Positions 35,899 to 43,621 of a DNA stretch of 64,000 nt are shown one piece after another. Made by a program: the position numbers and the translations under genes. Within the stretch, counting starts at the first letter, position 1. Each line of letters starts with the position of its first letter. This DNA is from Bifidobacterium vansinderenii (lineage in GTDB: Bacteria; Actinomycetota; Actinomycetes; Actinomycetales; Bifidobacteriaceae). The notes beneath the pieces are model-generated. The model was given only the letters and a program-made list of their open reading frames with translations. It searched no databases and was not told the DNA's origin. The stretch is from the NCBI RefSeq assembly GCF_002234915.1, contig NZ_NEWD01000038.1, positions 1 to 64,000 on the forward strand. Reading direction: 5' to 3'.

Positions 35899-37593
35899 TT
35901 GGCGTTGACGTATCTGTCATCGAAGCATCATGGCACGCATCATGACATGTCGGAATCGAAACGGCCGGGACGGATGGGGACTCTGCTCGGCGCATTGCTG
36001 ATGACCGTGTCGTTGCTGCTGCTGTCGGGCTGCGGGGGAGTGAGGCCCGATTCGACGATCTCCGGCGACGTCATATCCATCGGCACCACCGACAAGGTGA
36101 ACATGCTCGACCCGGCAGGCACCTACGAGACCGGTTCGTACGCGGTGTTCATCCAGATCTATCCGTTTTTGTTCTCGCCGGACTATGGGCGGTCCGATAT
36201 GAGTCCGGACATTGCCACCGATGATGGCAGTTGGAGTGCGGATGGCACCGAGTTCACCGTGAAGCTCAAGCCTGGCCTGAAGTTCGCCAACGGTCATGCG
36301 CTGACGTCCTCCGACGTGAAGTTCTCGCTCGACCGCATCAGGAGGATCAACAGCGCCAACGGACCGCTGCCGCTGATGGCCAACATCGAATCCGTGGAGG
36401 CTCCGGACGACACTACCGTGGTGATCAGGGACTCCGTGAGGAACGACGTCACGTTGAAGCAGGTGCTGGGTTCGCCGGCCGGTCCGATCGTGGATGAGCA
36501 GGTGTTCAGCGCTGGCAGGCTGACCGACGATTCCGTCATCGTCGCATCCAACGCGTTCGCCGGGCCGTATATGCTGACCGATTTCAAGCTCAATGAATCC
36601 GCGATCTACCGGCGCAACACCGCGTATCGAGGGCTTACCCCGGCGCGGAACGGCGCCGTGCAAGTGCGGTACTTCGCCGATGCCGCCAATCTCAAGCTCG
36701 CCATTCAGCAGAGGCAGGTGGGCGTGGCGTACCGGACGCTCACCCCCACCGATATCGCCGACCTGCGGCGTGACTCCAACGTGCGGATCGTCACCGGTCC
36801 TGGCGGCGAGGAACGGTATCTCGTCTTCAACATGAGGATCATGCCGTACGGCGAGGCCCGTCCAAACGCCGACCAGAGCAAGGCGCTGGCCGTGCGCGAG
36901 GCGGTCGCGGAGCTGGTGGACCGGACGGCGTTGGCGAAGGGCGTGTACAAGGGGACGTATACGCCGCTGTATTCCTTCATTCCCGACGGTCTGTCCGGTC
37001 ATGACGACACGTTGAAGAGTGCCTATGGCGACGGGAATGGCAGGCCGAACGTGGGAAAGGCGAGGAAGACTTTGGCGGATGCCGGTGTGTCCACCCCGGT
37101 CGAACTCGATCTGCAGTACAACACCGACCATTACGGGGCCACGTCGACCGACGAGTATGCGGCCGTGAAGACCCAGTTGGAGAACGGCGGCCTGTTCCGG
37201 GTGAACCTGCAGCAGACCGAGTGGACCCAGTACACCAAAGACCGCGTGGTGACCGACAAGTCCGACGGCTCGTATCCGATCTACCAGCTGGGGTGGTTCC
37301 CGGACTATTCGGATCCGGACAACTACCTGTCCCCGTTCTTCCGCAGCGACAACTATCCGAGCAACGGCTACCGGAACGCGCGCATGGACGAGCTGCTGGC
37401 GGCCCAGGCCGGCGAGCAGGACGCCGCCAGGCGCGAGGATCTGCTCAGACAGATCCAGCAGCTGGAGACCGGGGACTTGTCCACCGTCCCTCTGCTGCAG
37501 GGCTCACAGGTGGCCGTGACCGGCAGGGACGTTTCAGGGGTGAGGCTCGATGCCTCCTTCCGCTTCCGCTACGCCTCGGTGACGAAGAACTAA
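35899..37593 (+). CDS. Oligopeptide-binding lipoprotein (paralogue 3, arginine-rich)
   Basis: This is a third family 5 solute-binding lipoprotein. The start is uncertain. TTG codons at 35899 and 35905 follow GGGGGA, while ATG 35947 (MSESKRPGRMGTLLGALL) gives a normal signal but has no ribosome site. The lipobox is LSGC. Compared with paralogue 2, many lysines are arginines (KDSVKNDV becomes RDSVRNDV, FNMKIMP becomes FNMRIMP, LLKQIQQ becomes LLRQIQQ). It has no transporter partners nearby. It is probably functional, since the frame is intact over 564 codons, but peptide specificity may differ. Confidence 0.9.
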   Translation: MALTYLSSKHHGTHHDMSESKRPGRMGTLLGALLMTVSLLLLSGCGGVRPDSTISGDVISIGTTDKVNMLDPAGTYETGSYAVFIQIYPFLFSPDYGRSDMSPDIATDDGSWSADGTEFTVKLKPGLKFANGHALTSSDVKFSLDRIRRINSANGPLPLMANIESVEAPDDTTVVIRDSVRNDVTLKQVLGSPAGPIVDEQVFSAGRLTDDSVIVASNAFAGPYMLTDFKLNESAIYRRNTAYRGLTPARNGAVQVRYFADAANLKLAIQQRQVGVAYRTLTPTDIADLRRDSNVRIVTGPGGEERYLVFNMRIMPYGEARPNADQSKALAVREAVAELVDRTALAKGVYKGTYTPLYSFIPDGLSGHDDTLKSAYGDGNGRPNVGKARKTLADAGVSTPVELDLQYNTDHYGATSTDEYAAVKTQLENGGLFRVNLQQTEWTQYTKDRVVTDKSDGSYPIYQLGWFPDYSDPDNYLSPFFRSDNYPSNGYRNARMDELLAAQAGEQDAARREDLLRQIQQLETGDLSTVPLLQGSQVAVTGRDVSGVRLDASFRFRYASVTKN

Positions 37594-37624
37594 GCGATTT
37601 CCGCGACACGTCAGGCCAATAATA

Positions 37625-37645
37625 AGTTTTTTGATTTGACAAACA
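37625..37645. promoter_or_regulatory. Candidate ROK/XylR operator at the xylA promoter
   Basis: The 21-bp stretch begins AGTTTTTT and ends AAACA. It aligns at 14 of 21 positions with the dyad at 40959-40979 read on the other strand, and it overlaps the xylA -35 box. Confidence 0.5.
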
Positions 37646-37665
37646 TTATTTAATGGTTTTACTAT
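37636..37665 (+). promoter_or_regulatory. Promoter of xylA
   Basis: TTGACA at 37636-37641 and TACTAT at 37660-37665 with an 18-bp spacer, about 110 bp before the xylA start, in an AT-rich stretch. Confidence 0.7.
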
Positions 37666-37773
37666 ATAGGTGTTCGCGGCGGACGGACGAGGTTCCCGAC
37701 AGGTCGCGAGATGGTGCATCATCGCGATGCAAGGCAAAAAATGGCTTTGCCAGACAAGAGCAAAGGAGTTCTC

Positions 37774-39123
37774 ATGGCACTGTGGGATATCGACAAGATT
37801 CCGTTCGTCGGCAAGGAAAAGGGTCTGCAGCAGGGCCTCGGCTTCCACTACTACGATGCCGACCGCGTGGTCGCCGGCAAGAAGATGAAGGACTGGCTGC
37901 GTTTCGGCGTCGCCTGGTGGCACACCTTCGACGCCGAGCTCGTCGATCCGTTCGGCGTGGGCACCGCGCATCGTCCGTGGCAGGGCAAGTACTCCGATCC
38001 GATGGACGAGGCCCTCGCCAAGGTGGACTACGCCTTCGAGTTCTTCACCAAGCTCGGTGTGGAGTACTTCTGCTTCCACGACCGCGACATCGCCCCCGAG
38101 GGCGACACTCTGCGCGAAACCAACGCCAACCTCGACAAGGTCGTTGACAAGATCGAGGAGAACATGAAGTCCACCGGTGTCAAGCTGCTGTGGAACACGT
38201 CCTCCCTGTTCACCAATCCGCGCTTCGTGGCCGGCGCATCTACCTCCCCGTACGCCGACATCTACGCCTACTCCGCCGGACAGCTCAAGCATTCTCTGGA
38301 GATCGCCAAGCGTCTCGGCGCCGAGAACTACGTGTTCTGGGGAGGACGTGAAGGCTACGAGAACCTGTGGAACACGCAGATGAAGCGCGAGCAGGAGCAC
38401 ATGGCCAGGTTCTTCCACATGTGCCACGACTACGCCAAGGAGATCGGTCTGGACGCCCAGTTCCTGATCGAACCGAAGGCCAAGGAGCCCACCACCCACC
38501 AGTACGACTTCGATGCTGCCACCGCCATCGCGTTCCTGCGTGGCTACGATCTGATGGACATCATGAAGCTGAACCTGGAAGGCAACCACGCCAACCTGGC
38601 CGGCCACACCTACCAGCATGAGATCCGCACCGCCCGCGACGCCGGCGTGCTCGGCTCCCTCGATGCCAACCAGGGCGACAAGCTGCTCGGCTGGGATCTC
38701 GACGAGTTCCCGACCGACCTCATGGAGACCGTCTCCGTGATGTGGGAGGTGCTCGACGAAGGTCAGATCGGCCCCCACGGCGGCCTGAACTTCGACGCCA
38801 AGCCCCGTCGCTCCTCCTTCTACGCCGAGGATCTGTTCCGCTCGCACATCGCCGGCATGGACACCTACGCCGCCGGCCTGCTCGTGGCCGCCAAGCTGCA
38901 CGAGGACAAGGTCATCGAGAACCTGACCGCCGACCGCTACAGCTCCTACGATTCCGGCATCGGCGCCACCATCGAGAACGGCACCGCCACGCTGGCCTCC
39001 CTGGAGGAGTACGCGCTCGACAAGCCGCAGTCCGAACTGATCGCCGCCACCAAGTCCGACCACCTCGAGTGCGTCAAGGCGACCCTCAATAATTACATGA
39101 TCCAGGCGCTCGCCGAAGCGTGA
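37774..39123 (+). CDS. xylA: Xylose isomerase
   Basis: This converts D-xylose to D-xylulose in the cytoplasm with divalent metals; xylulose then enters the bifid shunt after phosphorylation by XylB. Family signatures are [12 protein letters not shown] and [17 protein letters not shown], and the metal ligands in [13 protein letters not shown] are present. The 449-residue length is that of class II enzymes. ATG 37774 has AAAGGAG seven bases upstream; the frame is open 21 codons further 5' without support. The convergent xylB and the ROK regulator next to it complete a local xylose module. Confidence 0.98.
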   Translation: MALWDIDKIPFVGKEKGLQQGLGFHYYDADRVVAGKKMKDWLRFGVAWWHTFDAELVDPFGVGTAHRPWQGKYSDPMDEALAKVDYAFEFFTKLGVEYFCFHDRDIAPEGDTLRETNANLDKVVDKIEENMKSTGVKLLWNTSSLFTNPRFVAGASTSPYADIYAYSAGQLKHSLEIAKRLGAENYVFWGGREGYENLWNTQMKREQEHMARFFHMCHDYAKEIGLDAQFLIEPKAKEPTTHQYDFDAATAIAFLRGYDLMDIMKLNLEGNHANLAGHTYQHEIRTARDAGVLGSLDANQGDKLLGWDLDEFPTDLMETVSVMWEVLDEGQIGPHGGLNFDAKPRRSSFYAEDLFRSHIAGMDTYAAGLLVAAKLHEDKVIENLTADRYSSYDSGIGATIENGTATLASLEEYALDKPQSELIAATKSDHLECVKATLNNYMIQALAEA

Positions 39124-39155
39124 TATTCGGCCTTCTGAAACCGGCCTCGTAAGAG

Positions 39156-39198
39156 AAAGCCCGGTGTGTCCCAGTGTGTGGGGATGCGCCGGGCTTTT
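39156..39198 (+). terminator. Terminator of xylA
   Basis: AAAGCCCGG pairs with CCGGGCTTTT across a 24-base loop, 33 bp after the stop. Confidence 0.8.
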
Positions 39199-39200
39199 CT

Positions 39201-39360
39201 GATGCTTCTTTGTCGCACGCGTGCGTCGAATACGCCGCGCGGGAGGGTCTTTAAGTCCTTTTTGACGCATGCGTGCGACAAAGAAACACCGTACCGCCCT
39301 CTCCGGTGCTCAACCGACGCGAACGTGCGTCAAAGAAGCACCGAAGAGGGCGGTACGGTG
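39201..39360. repeat. Three copies of a 27-bp motif with a flanking inverted repeat
   Basis: The motif GACGC-N3-CGTGCG(A/T)CAAAGAA followed by (A/G)CA(C/T)C occurs at 39201-39227 (minus), 39264-39290 (plus) and 39316-39342 (plus). Overlapping them, 39287-39308 and 39339-39360 form a 22-bp inverted repeat with one mismatch. It lies between the convergent xylA and xylB genes, so part of it may end xylB transcription. Confidence 0.75.
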
Positions 39361-39382
39361 GGAGCTCGATATGTGGCCCTGC

Positions 39383-40909
39383 TCAGCCGCGACGCCGGGC
39401 GTAGGTCTCGTAGACCTCGGGTGCCGGCTCGGCGGACTCGACACCATCGATTGTGATCCGCCACGCCGGGGGTTCGGGGGCCGTTTCCGAAGCGGTCTGG
39501 GCCGCGGCCAGCACCCAGGCCGCCTGGCGTGCCGCACCGATGGCCACATATTCGTCGGTTGCGGGCAGTGTCACATTCATGCCGAACACGGCGGGCGCGA
39601 GCGCGCGCACGGCCGGAGACTTGGCGCCGCCGCCGATCAGCAGAATGCGGTCGATGCGGGCGCCGAGCGCGCGCACCAGTTCGATGCAGTCACGCTGCGA
39701 GCACAGCAGCCCTTCCACGAACGCCCTGGCCAGATTCTCGCGCGTGGTGTTCGTCAGTGTCATTCCCTCCAGACGGGCCGTGTCGTTCGGACGGTTCGGC
39801 GTGCGCTCACCGTCGAAATAGGGGATCAGTGTGATGCCGCCGGCGCCGGGCGTCGAGGCGAACGCCAGATCGGCCAGCTCGTCGTAATCCACGCCGAGCG
39901 CGTGACGGCCGGCGTCAAGGATGCGCGAACCGTTGATTGTGCAGGCGAGCGGTAGGAAATGCCCGGTGCAGTCGGCGAACCCGCTGATCGCACCCGTGAG
40001 GTCGTATGTGGGATGTTCGGCGATGGCCGCGGCCACGCCGGACGTGCCCAGTGACACCGATATGTCGCCGACTCCCATCGACAGACCGAATGACGCCATG
40101 GCGTTGTCTCCGCCGCCGGGGCCGATCAGGCATCCTCCTTCGACGTCGCTGCCGGCGATCTCGGGCGAGGCCTTGACGGGTGCCATCTCGGCCGGACCCA
40201 GTACACGAGGCAGTATGACGTCGTGACGGCCGAGCGCCATATCGAGCAGATCGAGACGATATTCGTTGGCCGCGGCGTCGAAGTAGCTGGTGCCGGAGGC
40301 GTCGGAGCGATCGGTGAACAGCGCGTCGAGATGTGCGTCCTCGCCGTCGGCGACCGGGCCGTAGCCGGCGATGCGCCAGCTCAGCCAGTCATGCGGCAGG
40401 CAGATCGCGGCGATGCGCGCCGCGTTGTCCGGCTCGTTCTCGGCGACCCATGCCACCTTGGTCAGCGTATAGGATGCGACAGGGGAGGATCCCACCGCCT
40501 TCACCCAACGCTGTACGCCGCGCGCGTGAATCGAGTCTTCGCCGTCTCCGTCCGGTTCGTCGTCCTCCGCCGGAGCGGCGCCGAGTGCGCGGATCAGTGC
40601 CTCGGCTTGCGGCGCCGACCGGGTGTCGTTCCACAGCAGCGCGTCGCGGATCACGGCGCCGTGCTCGTCGAGCAGGACCATGCCATGCTGCTGTCCGCCG
40701 ACGGCGAGCGCGGACACGTCATCGAGGCCGCCGGCCTTCCGGGACGCTTCGAGAAAGGCGTTCCACCATGCCTCGGGGTTCACGCTGGTGCCGTCGGGGT
40801 GCTTCGCCGAGCCGAATCGTACGAGTTCCCCCGTCTCCGCGTCGGTGACGCGCACCTTGCACGACTGCGTGGAGGTGTCGATGCCGGCCACCAGAATCCG
40901 CTCTGTCAT
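39383..40909 (-). CDS. xylB: Xylulokinase
   Basis: This phosphorylates D-xylulose with ATP. FGGY-kinase features are the N-terminal GIDTSTQSCK phosphate loop, the GGQQHGMVLL and LLWNDTR substrate segments, and the C-terminal ATP motif LLIGGGAKSP. It is 508 residues long. It starts at ATG 40909 after GGGAGCGG and is transcribed away from the ROK regulator gene. A TATACT -10 (complement of 40951-40956) and an overlapping 21-bp dyad suggest repression by that regulator. Confidence 0.96.
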   Translation of the reverse strand: MTERILVAGIDTSTQSCKVRVTDAETGELVRFGSAKHPDGTSVNPEAWWNAFLEASRKAGGLDDVSALAVGGQQHGMVLLDEHGAVIRDALLWNDTRSAPQAEALIRALGAAPAEDDEPDGDGEDSIHARGVQRWVKAVGSSPVASYTLTKVAWVAENEPDNAARIAAICLPHDWLSWRIAGYGPVADGEDAHLDALFTDRSDASGTSYFDAAANEYRLDLLDMALGRHDVILPRVLGPAEMAPVKASPEIAGSDVEGGCLIGPGGGDNAMASFGLSMGVGDISVSLGTSGVAAAIAEHPTYDLTGAISGFADCTGHFLPLACTINGSRILDAGRHALGVDYDELADLAFASTPGAGGITLIPYFDGERTPNRPNDTARLEGMTLTNTTRENLARAFVEGLLCSQRDCIELVRALGARIDRILLIGGGAKSPAVRALAPAVFGMNVTLPATDEYVAIGAARQAAWVLAAAQTASETAPEPPAWRITIDGVESAEPAPEVYETYARRRG

Positions 40910-40950
40910 AACCGCTCCCGTCTGTTCGTTTCTGCCGAATTCCGTCTTCC

Positions 40951-40979
40951 AGTATATCAGTTAATTAGACGAAAAAACT
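40951..40979 (-). promoter_or_regulatory. xylB promoter with candidate XylR operator
   Basis: The -10 TATACT on the minus strand (40951-40956) abuts the dyad 40959-40979, with arms AGTTAATT and AAAAAACT around AGACG. A bound repressor would cover the spacer and -35. The rest of the 40910-41163 gap shows no other clear feature. Confidence 0.55.
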
Positions 40980-41163
40980 AAATGGTGGGAAGTGGTGCTG
41001 GTTTTGTTGGGCAGCTGTGGATCGCAACGTATTGAACATGTCTGTTGTAAGGTAGGAAAAGCACTTAGTTCAACGACGTTCCAAAACCGACATATATGCG
41101 GCGACAAAGCATGGCCGGTACGGCGCCGTATGACATGGATCATAGGATCAAAAGGACACAGTC

Positions 41164-42462
41164 ATGCCGAGATCACGAAGCATCAATCAGGACGATCTGC
41201 GCAACCATAATCTGTCGGTGGTGCTGACCACACTGCTGCAGTCGGATTCGCCGATGAGCCGCGCGCAGCTGGCCAAATCCACCGGTCTGACCAAGGCGAC
41301 CCTGTCGCTGCTGTCCGACATTCTGCTGACCAACGAAGTGGTGGAGGAGCTGGACCCGCTGCAGAAGTCGGGGAACGGCCGTCCCAGTACCCCGCTGGCG
41401 TTCCGCCCGGGCTGCTGGGTGGGCATCGGCATGCAGATCAACACCGACGGCTATGGATATACCGTCACCGATATCGCCGGCGAGACCGTGATGGGGGAGT
41501 GGGAGGATCGGTCGATGACCGGTGTGACCCCCGACGAGGCATTCGCCGCGCTCGACGAGCTGCTGCTGCCCGCGGAGGCCACCCTCAAGCGTCGCAATTA
41601 CCGTATCGTAGGCGCCGGTCTTGCCCTGCCTGGCCTGATCGCCGATCTCGGTGCCGGTGAGCAGCGTCTGCTCATGGCCCCGAATCTGGGCTGGACGGAC
41701 ATCGATCTGCATCAATACGATGTGGTGCGCCGACTGGAAGCGCTGGCCGATAACGAGGCGAATCTCGCCGCCATTGCACAGATTCCCGGATACGCGTCGT
41801 GCCGGCCGACCGCGCAGGTCGAGGATGTGGCACGGGAGACGGAGCGCGAGCGTGCCGAGGAGAGCGGGCGGCTCGAAGAGGCGCTGTCGCCCAACGACTC
41901 CTTCCTGTACATCTCCACCGATGTCGGCGTGGGCGGTGCGTTCGTGCGTTCGGGCTCGCTAGTGCGCGGTGATCACGGGTTTGCCGGTGAGCTCGGCCAT
42001 GTGTCCGTGGATATGAATGGTCCGCAGTGCCGGTGCGGCAGGCGGGGATGCCTGGAGATGTACGCCGGTCGACGCGAACTGGTGCGTGCCGCCGGGATTG
42101 CCGACGGCGACGAGGCCGTACAGGGCCGATACGTGCAGGAGCTTCATGACCGGTGGCGTGACGGAGACGACAGGGCGGTGAATGCCATCGATCAGGCGTT
42201 GAACGCCATGGCCTCCGCGGCGGCGACGGTCATCAATGTGCTGGACGTCGACACCATCGTGCTTGGGGGATTCTGGTCCGTGTTCGGCGAGGATCTGGCC
42301 GCTCGGTTGCGTGAACGCGTCACTCCGCAGCTCCTTGCCGGAGGATCGATCGATCTGCGGGTGCTGTCCTGCGCATCGGATGAGCATCCGGCGCTGCATG
42401 GTGCGGCCGCCTATGGCCTGCGCCGTTTCATCGAACGACCGATGGACTACATGGACCTCTGA
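41164..42462 (+). CDS. ROK-family regulator of xylose genes (XylR-like)
   Basis: This 432-residue ROK repressor has an N-terminal winged helix (SRAQLAKSTGLTKATLSLLS), a sugar-kinase-like core, and the zinc motif CRCGRRGCLEM. A charged insert of about 30 residues (VARETERERAEESGRLEEAL) interrupts the core and is unusual for the family. It is divergent from xylB, with candidate operators upstream of both xylB and xylA, which supports control of xylose use. AAAGGACA precedes the ATG. Confidence 0.88.
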   Translation: MPRSRSINQDDLRNHNLSVVLTTLLQSDSPMSRAQLAKSTGLTKATLSLLSDILLTNEVVEELDPLQKSGNGRPSTPLAFRPGCWVGIGMQINTDGYGYTVTDIAGETVMGEWEDRSMTGVTPDEAFAALDELLLPAEATLKRRNYRIVGAGLALPGLIADLGAGEQRLLMAPNLGWTDIDLHQYDVVRRLEALADNEANLAAIAQIPGYASCRPTAQVEDVARETERERAEESGRLEEALSPNDSFLYISTDVGVGGAFVRSGSLVRGDHGFAGELGHVSVDMNGPQCRCGRRGCLEMYAGRRELVRAAGIADGDEAVQGRYVQELHDRWRDGDDRAVNAIDQALNAMASAAATVINVLDVDTIVLGGFWSVFGEDLAARLRERVTPQLLAGGSIDLRVLSCASDEHPALHGAAAYGLRRFIERPMDYMDL

Positions 42463-42476
42463 CGGAAGATCCGGTG

Positions 42477-42536
42477 AACGCATGATGGGGGGCGGTCCGA
42501 CTGGGAATACAGCCGACCCGCCCCCATCATGCGTTT
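42477..42536. terminator. Bidirectional terminator after the xylose regulator
   Basis: AACGCATGATGGGGG(G)CGG pairs with CCGCCCCCATCATGCGTT, between the regulator gene and a convergent membrane-protein gene. Confidence 0.85.
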
Positions 42537-42566
42537 CGATCACTGATCCAAAACGACCGGTCATCG

Positions 42567-42848
42567 TCAGCGGAAGTCGAAGATGTCCCAGTGCGAGGCG
42601 AGGAAATCGTTGATCGGGCGCAGATGGCCGATCACGTATCCGACGATGGCGGTGATCAGAATCACCCAGGATTCGGCGTCCGAGCCGATGAAGTACATGC
42701 AGATCAGCATGCCGATCAGCGCGATCACGAGCACGAGCGACAAGCCCATCTGGGCGCCGTCCATCATGCGCGCGCTGGTCGGCAGCGACGCGAACAGCAC
42801 ACCGATCACGAACGCGAGGATGCCGAAGATGATGGTGAGAACAGACAT
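42567..42848 (-). CDS. Small three-helix membrane protein, unknown function
   Basis: This 93-residue protein has three hydrophobic stretches (LTIIFGILAFVIGVLFA, MGLSLVLVIALIGMLICMYF, WVILITAIVGYVIGHL) and a short C-terminal tail with Asp/Trp. No family recognised. AAAGGA precedes ATG 42848. The frame runs on upstream through the repeat element but without a ribosome site, so the shorter form is preferred. Confidence 0.75.
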   Translation of the reverse strand: MSVLTIIFGILAFVIGVLFASLPTSARMMDGAQMGLSLVLVIALIGMLICMYFIGSDAESWVILITAIVGYVIGHLRPINDFLASHWDIFDFR

Positions 42849-42974
42849 GGATTCCTTTCGATAGAGAGTGGGTGGATGATGCGGGGAGGGGCTTCGTTGG
42901 CGATGGTCCCGCATCTGATGGGAGGCCGGAGGGCATGGAAGGATTCCCTCCCTGTCACGGCATACGCAGGTGTC

Positions 42975-43099
42975 GGGCCCTCCCTCAGTCCGGCTGCGCC
43001 GGCCAGCTCCCTCCCTCGGAGGGAGCACATGCTCTTTCTCTTCGTTCTCCCTCCTGGGGAGGGAGATGCCGTGGCGCAGCCATGGCAGAGGGAGGGCCC
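42975..43099. repeat. Composite intergenic repeat (family copy 2)
   Basis: The element is bounded by a 12-bp perfect inverted repeat, GGGCCCTCCCTC and GAGGGAGGGCCC. Internally it has CAGTCCGGCTGCGCCGGCC and dyads of CTCCCTCC/GGAGGGAG. Units match those at 14449-14584 and 57989-58040. It carries no gene and lies between the small membrane protein and the Nudix gene. Confidence 0.8.
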
Positions 43100-43118
43100 A
43101 ACACCCAGTCCTCAGCGT

Positions 43119-43619
43119 CTACTCCAGCGAGAACAGGGCCTTTCCGTTGCCGGCGGCCTTCCACTGGCGCACGTATCCCATGCGCTCCACGGTGGTCGCC
43201 GCCAGCGGCGAGGGCAGGTCGTCCACGTCGAACCAGCCCACGTTCAGGCTCTCGTCGTCGCCTACGAACGGGTCGGCGTTGCCGCCTTCGGCCAGCCTGC
43301 AGACGAACAGGTGATCCATGTACATGGCCTGATCGCCGTTGCCGTACGTGAGCATGCGCGTGGACGACTTGACGGACACCAGGTCGGTGGGCACGCAGTC
43401 CACGCCGGTCTCCTCCTTCACCTCGCGCACCACGGTCACGGCAGGCTCCTCGCCGGGCTCGTTGATGCCGTACACCATGGCCCATTCGCCGGTGTCGCTG
43501 CGACGGCCCAGCAGCACACGGCCGTCGGCATCCTCCACGTAGGCGGACACGCCGATCAGCCACAGCGGGTCATGGCCGATCTTCTTGCGCAGTTCGAGAA
43601 TGAATTCCGGGGTCGCCAT
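43119..43619 (-). CDS. Nudix hydrolase
   Basis: This is a 166-residue pyrophosphohydrolase of unknown substrate. The complete Nudix box G-x5-E-x7-RE-V-x-EE-x-G-V is present (GINEPGEEPAVTVVREVKEE and TGV). It starts at ATG 43619, two bases after the aminopeptidase P stop, so the two genes are probably one transcript. A nucleotide-sanitising or NADH-type role cannot be told from this sequence. Confidence 0.92.
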   Translation of the reverse strand: MATPEFILELRKKIGHDPLWLIGVSAYVEDADGRVLLGRRSDTGEWAMVYGINEPGEEPAVTVVREVKEETGVDCVPTDLVSVKSSTRMLTYGNGDQAMYMDHLFVCRLAEGGNADPFVGDDESLNVGWFDVDDLPSPLAATTVERMGYVRQWKAAGNGKALFSLE

Positions 43620-43621
43620 GC

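Noticed and set aside
39201-39360. CRISPR array or insertion sequence
   Set aside because: Only three irregular units, one inverted, and no cas genes or transposase.
42975-43099. Complete insertion sequence with terminal inverted repeats
   Set aside because: It is 125 bp long and has no coding capacity; it is better described as a repeat element.
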